From Pycnopodia helianthoides (Eukaryota; Echinodermata; Asteroidea; Forcipulatida; Asteriidae), in NCBI GenBank assembly GCA_032158295.1, contig CM063244.1:10816376-10880375 (forward strand): 64,000 nucleotides of DNA, given 5' to 3'. Below are positions 12,165 through 22,140 of this stretch, piece after piece. Made by a program: the position numbers and the translations under genes. The stretch's first letter is position 1. Every line of letters starts with the position of its first letter. The notes beneath the pieces were generated by a model that was not told the DNA's origin, did not search any database, and worked only from the letters and a program-made list of their open reading frames with translations.

Positions 12165-12350
12165 GCGGGGGTGGGGGGCGGGCGGACGCCCCCCCCCAAA
12201 TTAAAAAAAATTATAAAATAAATCGTCCCTCCCCACCGGGGTGGGCGGGGACGCCCCCCCCAAAAATAAAAATTATAAAAATCCGCTCCCCTCCCCCCAC
12301 CCAAAAAAAAAATCCGCCCCCCAAAAAAAATCCGCCCCCCAAAAAACGAA
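12165..12350. repeat. C/G homopolymer-rich low-complexity block
   Basis: Alternating runs of G, C and A/T form degenerate repeats, for example GACGCCCCCCCC twice and TCCGCCCCCCAAAAAA twice. Several G runs on one strand or the other could form quadruplexes. Runs this long are also prone to sequencing error. Confidence 0.7.
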
Positions 12351-12724
12351 ATTTGATGCATTAATATCTAAAAAACAGAAACCATAGTTTGATCGAATTA
12401 GTGGAAAATGCGTATTTGAAGTGTTCATGAAATTTGATGAATTTTGCTGGTAGGCCGGGAAAATTAAAAGTTTGATTTAAATTAAAGTATGTTTTTTGTC
12501 ACTTTTTTTTTTTTTTTTTTTTTACAGTTCTAATCAAATTTCATAGTTTATTTTTGTTGATCTCATTTTGGGGGCTGGAGGCGAGGGAAGGGTTAGGAGC
12601 AAATGGGTCAAAAAATGTTACAATTAAATATGTTCTGTTGCAGTAAATCCTTTTCCTTTACGTTAATAATGAACATTATAATTGTAATGAAATAATAGGA
12701 GGAATATTCGCCTTGAAATGTTTG

Positions 12725-13108
12725 TTAAAGGAACATTACAGAATTGGTTTTTGCTAACAAAACAGTTGCTGGCAGTGTAAGCACTTTATGTAATCCACCA
12801 TATACATAAACTGACAAACCTGAAGAAGTTTGGGTCATCTGGGTCACGAGAAAATAGTGAAAAACCGATAACACATTTGCATGAAATCATATAGATTCAA
12901 CAAATGAATAAAACGCTCACTGAGCGATAAACTCAAATCGGAAAATTAGTTTGTTCATTTCCCATCAAATATGGCATTTCAGACAGAAATATTTCAAGGG
13001 ATGTTTTCTACTATCATCATCATTAGACCGTGTAAGTTTTATGTAAATCTGTGATCAAAAAGTACATTTTACAAGTTTTTTCTTACCAATTCTGTAATGT
13101 TCCTTTAA
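12725..13108 (-). mobile_element. TTAA-flanked MITE, family M1 copy 2
   Basis: TTAA lies at 12725-12728 and 13105-13108. The element carries the AGGAACATTACAGAATTGG terminal repeats and the CGCTCACTGAGCG palindrome. Its interior is inverted relative to copy 1. Confidence 0.85.
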
Positions 13109-13821
13109 GTGATTGTTTATTTGTTTCTTCTTATTTCTCAAATTGTGAAGTTCCCCTTGTGGTCTTTTACGTGATTTCATAGTATTAAAAAAAATACTTC
13201 GCTCGTCAAAATGCATGCACACAAGTCATATGACATTAGTCATAATTATGACTTGTACTTAGCCATAATTATTTTAAAGCCTAAATTTTATTTAGCCATA
13301 ATTATATTCTGACTTTCTTTTTCTCTTTGTTTCTCAATGTTTCTTTAACCCTTACGTACACCAAGCCCTCGCTGTTTGGGGAAAACAACATTCTAGAGTA
13401 CCACCAAAGCCTTGAAACAGCAGAAAGTGTTGCTTTTGTCCCTTCGGGAGTTTCCATGCATCTCGCAAATTCCCTGCATTCTTTGAGCCAAAACTTTGCC
13501 AATCTTGTATGCAAATCTCTTTGTTATGCAAATGAGAAGTTTCTGCGTTTCTTGTACCTTCGTACAGCTGTTTTCGACAACAACGAGTGATGGGCGAAAC
13601 ACATGCGGTATACTGCATTAGTGTACAGCGGAATCGGCACAGCGTACGGTTCTACACTTGCTTGTCTGCTAAAGTATACCGCTCTTTCTGTCTAAGAAAA
13701 CTAGCAAACTCTCAATGTTCAGTGAGTTTGGCTGTGTTTTAGCAGCAGTGTAAATGGCTCCAGCTTGTTAGAACAGTGCTTAATTCATTCGCAATGGCAT
13801 TGAGTACCGAGAACAACAAAA

Positions 13822-14251
13822 ATGCTGACATCAATGTTGAGCTCGAGCGACCCGAGGGCTCCAGGAAAGACGCCAAGCTTTCTCTTGAAGACGGCTGTGT
13901 TCCTCATCGGGCTTATTTTTTTCTGTTGAGCTTTCGGTTGCTTTGCGTGCTCCATTATGTTAGCATCAACCTCACTTGTAAGTTGGATGTCGAGTGACAG
14001 CAGGAGGACGTTTCTGGAAAAGTTGATAGACGAAGACAGCACTGAACGCCATGCCCTAACTGGAGAAGATGAATCCAGTCCGCCATACCAGAGCGGCAAC
14101 ACGCAGCCCGCCGTACCAGAGCTGCACCGCACACAGCCTAGCGGGGAGCAGAGCTGCAACACCCGGCCCAGTGAGGACGGCTACTGCACCGGGTGTTCAA
14201 CCAAGAGACGAGTTACGAAGGTGTGCCGCTGCAAGTCCACAAACCTGAAAG
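13822..14251 (+). pseudogene. Exon of a probable single-pass membrane protein with an in-frame TGA
   Basis: Unrecognised protein. From ATG 13822 one frame reads a 24-residue polar start, then a hydrophobic segment (TAVFLIGLIFFC-stop-AFGCFACSIMLAS). An extracellular-type region follows, rich in Ser, Pro, Glu and Cys: DGYCTGCSTKRRVTKVCRC. It ends in LK and a consensus donor (AAAG/GTAAGG) at 14251, phase 1. The hydrophobic helix is continuous across a TGA at 13927-13929 (codon 36), so a single TGG-to-TGA-like change would explain it. A strong plus-strand acceptor (TTGTCTTTCAG) at 16315 could add a short ending DVFTCCG before TGA 16336-16338. The Lys-Gly end might precede a collagen-like region in another exon, but this is speculation. 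It is called broken because of the TGA; readthrough or use of ATG 13957 (which would start inside the helix) are alternatives. Confidence 0.4.
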
Positions 14252-16904
14252 GTAAGGAGGAACTTAATAGTTTTAGTGAATTCTTTGTCATAGTAAAATT
14301 CTTTAAATGAAAACTGAATGAACTGTTGTCATTGAAGCATAAAGCTCAAGACAGCTCTGTGAAATTTAATAGAATTCGGGACATGGCTCCCCTCCTCTAC
14401 ACTCTCAAAACCTGATTTATTAAGGACATTTTAGGATGAAAGTAATCTGAGGAAAATTCATATGTATTGTTTATCGTTTCGGCAAGAATGCTTTAACCGA
14501 CTGTCACGTTTATGATTAAAAACACATGTTACTATAGGGTAAATTAGTTTTTTTTTAGGGGCACTTGTGAAAAAACTAATAATGGCGGTCGGGTTCGGCA
14601 TCTTTTCCGCAGCGGTGCAGCAACAGCTTCAATATTCAGCCCCGCCCACCACGGACGATGTCCACGTGGGTAGCTAATACTTTGTATACGTTGATTTTAG
14701 TGCGTGTGGACTTTTGGGTGCGTGTTCGCGGTTGTGATTGGTCTATTCATTTAAGGGGCGGAGCATGATCGGCCTGTAATTTGCTCGTTTTTTGCAGTTA
14801 ACAAAGTGATGGGCGACGTGATGCAATCTATAATGTAATACATGTACAATAGTTTTCAGGCCGTGTAAATGTTCTCAATCCCAAGGCGTCAAAGTTAAAT
14901 CCAATTCTTTATTTAAAATGGCAATAGAACTTAAAATATGCATTCTAATCTGAAAGTCTCATGTAATAATAGCCTAGTTTTTGTACTTTGAATAATAATC
15001 TTACCTGGATTTGTGTTTAATGTAGCTTGCAATGATGCAATGAAGTGATCACGGAGTGGCTAAGAACAATTCTGCAGATTCCCATTAACTTTTTTAGAGG
15101 GTTATTAAAAACAAATTTCCATTATTTTTGGTGTGCTGCGAAACAGAGTGGGCCTAGATACTGTCGATTTCCTTACACAACATTGGCGACGAGGATATAT
15201 TATTATTCGTTTGTAAATAGACTTACTGACTACTAATTTGCATGCAAAACACTGAATCAATACCATAAAATCAAAGAGGAAAAAGAAAGAAAAACTATTG
15301 CCTTTTAAGTATTTTGCAAAAAAATAGAAAATTGTTCAGTTGGCATTTTAAAAACATTTCGTTTGAATGGAGTATATTTTTGAAATACGATAGTACTTTT
15401 TATGATTTATTTGGACATTGTCGGCAGTAGTTGACATGAAATTACCACTCTTCAAACCAAGCTTCACGAACTCGCAGAAAAAACAACTGCTTTCAATAGA
15501 TCATTTCCCTTAGCAAAAAGTGTTGAGTTTTTTTATGGAATCTAAAATCCACAAGTGAGATCAGTATACAGTGGCAGTCATGTTTTGTGGTTCCCAACAA
15601 TTTTTTTAAGGAGAATATTATTATTTTTTTGAATAAATAAATGTTAGGCTAAACATTGCCACCTGGATTTTAAAGAGCCAAACTCAGAGAAATGTTAACT
15701 TACAAAAATGTTCATAATCTGTCTTAATGACAGTATGATTTACGTAAAGTAGTCTCGAATTTACCGCGTTGTCTTTTGTTTGCGCTTATATTAAGTAATC
15801 AGTGAAGTGAACTTGAGTCAGACTTTGTTGCACTTGACACTAAAACAAGAGTGCATAATGACTGGCGTAGAATAGCCTTTGATTTTCATAAACCTTTTTC
15901 CGGGGTTATGAATAATGAAGGTTTCCCCAGGCCAATTTCGACATGGGTGTAATTCCATTTAAAACCAGGCTCATTCAGTTTCGTTTACAAAAACAATGCT
16001 CCCTTGCATCCGCATCTACATTAATTCAATTTCTTAATAAGTCGCAAAGATCATTCAAATTCGTCAAAGCCAGCGAGAGGCTGGTCAACAATTTTATCAA
16101 TGAGCAAACATTTCTCAAATGTCTGTTATTATGTAAACACCTAAGTTATTCCAACATAATAAAGAGATGATATAAGTCGTCTTGAATTTTACCACAGTGT
16201 CTTTTGTTCACGCTTGATATAACCATATCCTCCATGATATAACAAGACCAAAAGTGAACTTGAGACCGTCTTAAACTTTTGTCTAAAAAAGAGCTTTGTT
16301 TGTCTTGTCTTTCAGATGTGTTCACCTGCTGTGGCTGACCATTGAAGTTGAAGTTCTATTGATTGTGAATGGTGACTTGGATTCTGGCTGACCAATGAAG
16401 TTGAATGTTTCTTTGGAGTGTGTGGTATTGGTTTTCTGACGATGTGGAGTTCTACAAAGGTATAGGACAAGATCTTGGGGACATCTAATGGTAAGAGAAG
16501 ATCTAACCCAATTCTCTCCCCAATGATTTTCCGCAGGAAGCTCGACTAAGTACTTGTTGTTGTTGTCAACTTGTTTGGTTTTTATGGTGGAGGTCAACAT
16601 TTCTCGTGGGCTTTTCCTTGTATGGCATATTGGTCGTGGCCAGTGATGCCTCTTTGTTAGGTTTGGATTTTCATTTTACTTGGACAATTTTCCGGGAAGT
16701 CTCAATCTGAAGTTCTACATTGACATGTTAAATTTATAAAACAATATATGAAACTGTGTTAGATATTAGGCAGCACTTACGTAAACAACTAAAATATCAT
16801 AGGGTCTTTTAATGTGCTCTACTGCACACTTCAAGTTTTATATGTTAAGAAAAATAAAAACGCCAATTCCACACACAGGAATGTTGGAACTGGCGAAAGC
16901 TACC

Positions 16905-17157
16905 TTAGGCCTGCGCTAAACGTCGCACTTTTGCCGAGCCAAACTCAAATGTTTTCAGTTCGATTCGACACGGCAAGAGCGCAACGTTTGTCACCGTGTC
17001 GTGCCGTACCGTGTAGCACGGCAGGGCTTGCCGTGCTAAACGGCAGTGCCGAACTTAAAAGGTTTGCGCTAAACGTCGCTCTTTTGTCGAATTTAATTCT
17101 AATTTACAACTGTTTGAGTTCGACACGACAAACGTGCGACGTTTAGCGCAGGCCTTA
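16905..17157. mobile_element. Harbinger-like MITE with TTA target duplication
   Basis: The element is 16908-17154 (247 bp), flanked by TTA at 16905-16907 and 17155-17157. Terminal inverted repeats begin GGCCTGCGCTAAACGTCG. The same CGCTAAACGTCG motif recurs inside near 17067, and there are internal palindromic blocks (CGTGTCGTGCCG, GCACGGCAGG). A 3-bp TTA/TAA site is typical of PIF/Harbinger elements. It has no coding capacity. Confidence 0.8.
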
Positions 17158-17394
17158 CTTAGTCAACTAGTTTTGTTTAAAGTAAGTTTCATACAATAAC
17201 AAAAAACAATGAAAAAATCCACACTGTCTGTAAAACATACATGGTATGTTTAAACAAAACAAGAACAATTTGTGTATTTCCTTTAAAGTTTCACCCTTAA
17301 ATATTAATATTTACTCAAAGTTTAAGGGACTCAAACTAGGCAACCACAGACCATACTAGTTGCTGGTAAATACATAAATTAAAACCCATACTAA

Positions 17395-18510
17395 ACTTCT
17401 GTAATCTGAAAAGGGGAAGCCAGTTAAAGGAACATTACAGAATTGGTAAGAAAAAAACTTGTAAAATATACTTTTGATCACAGATTTGCATAAAACTTAC
17501 ACGGTCTAACGATGATGATAGTAGAAAACATCCCTATAAATATTTCTGTCTGAAATGCCAATTTTGATGAGAAATGAATAAACTAATTTCCCGATTGGAG
17601 TTTATCGCTCAGTGAGCGTTTTATTCATTTGTTGAACCTTTATGATTTCATGCAAATGTGTAATCGGTTTTTCACTATTTTCTCGTGACCCAGATGGCCG
17701 ATCGATCTCAAACTTCTACGGGTTTGTCAGTTTATGTATATGGTGGATTACATAAAGTGCTTACACTGCCAGCAACTGTTTTGTTAGCAAAACCAATTAT
17801 GTAATGTTCCTTTAAAGATAAAAATAATGTTAAAGCAACCAGTTGTATAGCTGCTTGAATTGGGAATGTTAAATTGATTCAAATTTAGAAAAGCTAAATG
17901 AATCTGTTTATATTCCCGATCTAGGAGCTGTAGGCCCTACATTAACTGAGTTTACTCATTTTAAGTAAGGACAAAAAATGCCTTCATTCTTTTAAGCAAA
18001 CCAAATTTATGAAGCATCATTAAAATCTTTCTCAGGTAATCTGAAAAGAATAAAAGCCAGTTAGAGATACAATGTTTTTTTTAGCAATCAGTTGCACAGT
18101 TTCGTAAATTGGGAATTTTAAATTGATTCAAATTTAGTGAAGCTAAATGAATCTGTTTATGTTCCCGATCTATGAGCTGTACATCAACTGAGTTTACTAA
18201 TTTTAAGTAAGGAAAGGGAAATGCCTGTATTCTTTCAGCTAATCAAACTTATGAAGCATCATTAAAATCTCTCTCATGCAATCTGAAGAAAAGCCAGTTA
18301 GAGACAAAATAGTTTTTTTTAGCAATCAGTTGTATTGCTTCTTGAATTGGGAATATTAAATTGATTCAAATTTAGTAAAGCTAAATGAATCTGTTTATGT
18401 TCCCGATCAAAAAGCTGCACATCAACTGAGTTTACTCATTTTTGGCCCGATGAACAAAAGCGCACGCTTCAGTTTATCAATTTTTTGAAGCATCATTCAA
18501 ATCTTTCTCT
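17395..18510. repeat. Tandem array, period about 240 bp
   Basis: The marker TGAATCTGTTTAT recurs at 17899, 18148 and 18386 (spacings 249 and 238). Flanking text is also shared, including AATTGGGAAT...AAATTGATTCAAATTTAG and ACATCAACTGAGTTTACT. A fragment of the unit (TAATCTGAAAA...GCCAGTTA) precedes MITE copy 3, so that MITE is inserted within the array. The array appears non-coding. Confidence 0.8.
17424..17815 (+). mobile_element. TTAA-flanked MITE, family M1 copy 3
   Basis: TTAA lies at 17424-17427 and 17812-17815. It has M1 terminal repeats and palindrome, in the same orientation as copy 1. It is nested in the ~240-bp tandem array: the other units read GCCAGTTAGAGA where this copy is inserted. 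Confidence 0.85.
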
Positions 18511-19004
18511 TTGCGCGGCCTATAAAAAAAGCAAGCCTACAAAAAAAGCAAGCCTACAAAAAAGGGGGAAAAGATGAACCTGCTCGCTAGGTGTGGAGCC
18601 CTGATTGTGCAGAAGGAGCTATCATGAAAACACCCAGGTATGTTTATAGTGAAGGGCAAGTTGCCAATAGGCCTAGAGTAAAAAGTGGGTAGGCCTAGAA
18701 TGATTAACCGCTTCCAATGAACAGGTTCAAGTCGGCAGACGGTAACAATTCAGGTAGTATTGCTTAGTCTTGGTTCCAAAGAACTATCATCTTAAGTGCC
18801 TTGAGCCAAGACTAAATATAAATTTGCCGTCATTGGCTGTCACTGAACTGAGAAGCTCTGCTGTTTGATGTCACCGAGGTCTTAGATGTTCCCAGGGAAG
18901 AGACACAATACATGATATTCAACTGCAGAAAATGTGTAAGTGTAATGTGCAAGTATATGACCAGTTGGGCAAAGTCAGATAAATCCCAACGCAACCTTTA
19001 ACCA

Positions 19005-19110
19005 TTTTTTCCACAGCTGCTAACGATTTTTCCTTTCACAGCTTTTAACAATTCTTTTTTTTTTCCGCAGCTTTTAACACAATTCTTTCCACAGCTTTTA
19101 ACTATTTTTC
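19005..19110. repeat. Short degenerate tandem repeat
   Basis: About four units of the type CCACAGCTTTTAACAATTCTTT occur in tandem with length variation. Translated on the minus strand they give repeated KSCGK, which I treat as a by-product of the repeat. Confidence 0.6.
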
Positions 19111-19980
19111 TTCCCCAGTTTCTTACCCTTAGGCTTGGTAAGTATTGTTGGAGTAGAGTGGATACATGAAGAAATGTCTTGAGCCAAGACAAATATTTGT
19201 CGACTGAAGAGAGAAGTGCTTCTGCGAGATCTACAGGGAGGGGGTTTGAGAGAGGATACATACTACATGATGTAGACTGTACAACAAGTACAGAAAGGTC
19301 AGAAGGTCAGGTTATACCCAGTCTTGTTTTATACTTACAAAAAGGTGTCTCCCCTTTCCCTCTCTTTGATCTCATTGTCAGCTTTAAAAGCACAGGTGTA
19401 AAAATTTGAAGAAAAACAAAACAAAAACAAATCTCGCACCAGTTAAACCATCACGTTCTTCTGTCGTGAAAAAGCAGGATTTTATGTTAGATAAAGTTAA
19501 TGTGAATCAACAGTTCCTCCCAAACATGCGCCAAATGTAACGAATCATCTAAGAATAAAATTATCACAACCTAATTTTAGTGAAACATTCGGGCTTTTAA
19601 AAATTAAACAAGTCGAAAAATTGATTGATAAACGTCGAGGGAACAACAGCAATTTATTCAAAATAAATTAGATTCTGAATCAACACAATAGTTCCCCAAA
19701 ATATTACAAAAATGTCACAAGAGTTTTGATTATTTCTTTCATATCATCTCCCAGCAGTTGAGAAGTCTCAGGTTGCAATGCGATTATTTAACTCCAGCTG
19801 AGGTGATGTGCATGTGTCCAGTGAGTGTCAGAGTGTTCAAGAATCAACGACTAGGCAAAGAGGCTGAGTAATGGGGGTTGTGCTGATGTGAAGTATTTCT
19901 TACGGCCGGTCTCATCACAACAATTCAAGGTAATGGATAAAGGCTTAAATGGTCGCAAATGATCCTAAAAACAATCTAAA

Positions 19981-20052
19981 CTGACACTTCGAAATCTTAA
20001 AGATAGTTTACCTGACACTTCGAAATCTTAAAGATAGTTTACCTGACACTTG
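19981..20052. repeat. 31-bp direct repeat, two copies plus a partial
   Basis: The unit starting CTGACACTTCGAAATC occupies 19981-20011 and 20012-20042 identically. A third truncated copy begins at 20043. Confidence 0.9.
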
Positions 20053-22140
20053 CAGTTTCAATGTACATGAGAAATATTTCAGTCTGATTTACTACCTTTG
20101 TAGTCTAAAAGTTCACTTTTTTTAACTGGACACAAGTGTCATATATTGAGAACTTTCCGTCTGTCATAATTATGGAAGTAACGTTTTCCTCATAATTTGG
20201 TCTTATTTTGAAACTCAAAACAAACACATTGTGAACAAATCCCTGATAAAATATAAGCTGTTTTACCCGCGAATGTCTAAAAAAAGAGGGAAAAAAGAAA
20301 GAAACACAGAACAACAAAACGGCAAATTTGATGAAATTTTACCAGTTGGTTGACGGACTTGATTGTTTTAGAGGACTGGACTAATATAACAGAAGGGAAC
20401 TTTTTAATGAAAATGTTTGTTCATCTGCAGATGGGGAAGAGGATCAAAGAGATGATAAACACGAGGCATAGATATGTCTGGACACTCTTGCTGGATTGAG
20501 GATATGGCGGGTACGAGCTGAAGATGAGAGATTCATCCACTACAAGAACAAACACTGCTGGTCACCATCGTCAGCTGGACCATGGTGGCGCCCTTCGTAG
20601 AGACAATCAGAGCTATGTATAGAGAGAGTTGGGACAATACACACACAAAAACAACAAAAGAAACATTTTTTTCTTCTCACATTCCAATGGTTTTCATTGC
20701 AAAACGTCACGTACGTAAAATTTCAGATTCTTCATGTTGTTGCCAACTCTCTCAATACAAAGTTCTTATAGAAAAATATAAGCCTTTAGTTATACATTTT
20801 TGTAGCTCAAGTTTATTGGGACCGTTTTTAAAACTTTTATGTGAGACCCAAATCAAATATTCGCCTTGTTCGCATATAAAAGGAGCTGAATTTTCAGTAA
20901 TAGTAACAAGTTTTCTGATTGTTAAACGGAACTTAATTCTGGCATAAAAACTAAAGGACTGGATGCAGATCTACTTCAACAAAAACAATTACACTTTTGG
21001 AAGAGGCGCCCTTGATAACAAAGACAAAATACATGTAGCTTGGTGACCATGGTGAGGACTGCTTGCTTACAAAGTCTTTGACTTCGGGGAATAATACACA
21101 AAATGGCCCCACTCATAATTAAGGCAAGTAGGGTAACATCCAGCCCATCAAACTGAACAATTGATGACTTATAACTTTTTTCAAGAATATTAATTACTGG
21201 TTTCATCACGAAGAGTCCCTCTTGGTAAACATTGTGTATCTTTAAATGTTTGCACTGCGGACACATTTGCATATTCCATCGATAGATTTGGCGCTTGAAA
21301 TAATGAACCGCTGCTGAAAAGAAGCTCCGAAAAAAGCTCCGAAAAATTGGTGTAAAATGTTCACTAGGTGTAGTTATGTTTATCACCGATCACCCAAATA
21401 CCCGCCCGGGACAAATACATAGTATTTGCACCCAAAATGGCACCACAACTAACATTGGGGGGGGGGGGGTAGTTCGAAGAGTCCCCCTTTTTTTGGTTTA
21501 AATAAATGGTTGCAATATTTTTCTGTCGCAAAAATAAACCCCAATAACACAATGATAGTGGGTCTAACCCCCCCCCCCGAAAAAAAAGCCCACTCCAAAA
21601 CGAATCCCAAAACAAACACAAACAAACAGTGGGGCTCTTTTCAGTCAATTTATTTGTTTTTCAACAAATAAATGAAATGTGATAATTTGTTCAAATATTG
21701 GTTTTACTGTCCCTGGTGCACCCGTAAACATTTACTGTCTGCTGCCACCTAGCGTCACTAAAGGTCTCCTATTCGGGCAACTGGGAAGTTCGCAGTCATT
21801 CACCAGTCCAAGGGCGATTAAGCATGGACAGGCCAATCTAATCATTAAAATCCAGATCAACCAGAGGTGTTGGGTGACAGTCTATCTAGTATAGGAATTT
21901 CGTGACTCGGGAACTCTCTTGCATGCGCATCATAGCTTTGGTTTGACAATGTTTACAAAGAGAAAAAGAATCCTCCAAATATATTGATAGGTCTTTTCCA
22001 ATTCGCAGTTAAGACTGGCCAATACATTTTTGGGAGCCTTGGGTTTTTACATACACTGCTTTAACGTGTAAAGGAAACAAAATCACGCACTTTAACGGGT
22101 GCCAACGTTCAAACACACGCGAGACTTTAACAATTAACTC

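Larger units (their letters stand above)
10185..13821. other. Intergenic stretch, repeats only
   Basis: No gene is recognised upstream of MCT gene A. The stretch contains the long hairpin at 11842-11940, a C/G-rich low-complexity block at 12165-12350, a T run near 12505-12523 and MITE M1 copy 2. The final ~150 bases may hold the promoter or 5' untranslated region of the plus-strand exon that follows. Confidence 0.55.
14252..22140. other. Long stretch with repeats, no firm gene
   Basis: Apart from the possible terminal exon near 16316-16338, nothing here is convincingly coding. Repeats present are a Harbinger-like MITE (16905-17157), a ~240-bp tandem array (about 17395-18510) with MITE M1 copy 3 nested in it, short Ser/Lys-like repeats (19005-19110) and a 31-bp duplication (19981-20052). 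Homopolymer G/C runs occur at 21455-21470 and 21570-21580. Open frames at 20582-20947 and 20976-21386 match no known domain. The gene B/C segmental duplication begins at about 21714. Confidence 0.5.

Noticed and set aside
13927..13929. Selenocysteine codon
   Set aside because: The TGA falls in a TM helix without a selenoprotein context, and no SECIS-like element could be identified by eye. A Trp-to-stop change is simpler.
13785..14162. Minus-strand 125-codon frame
   Set aside because: It is the antisense of the plus-strand exon, which has the membrane helix and a good donor; the minus frame has no features.
20582..21386. Open frames of 121 and 136 codons on opposite strands
   Set aside because: No recognisable domain, composition like neighbouring non-coding DNA, and no convincing splice or start context.
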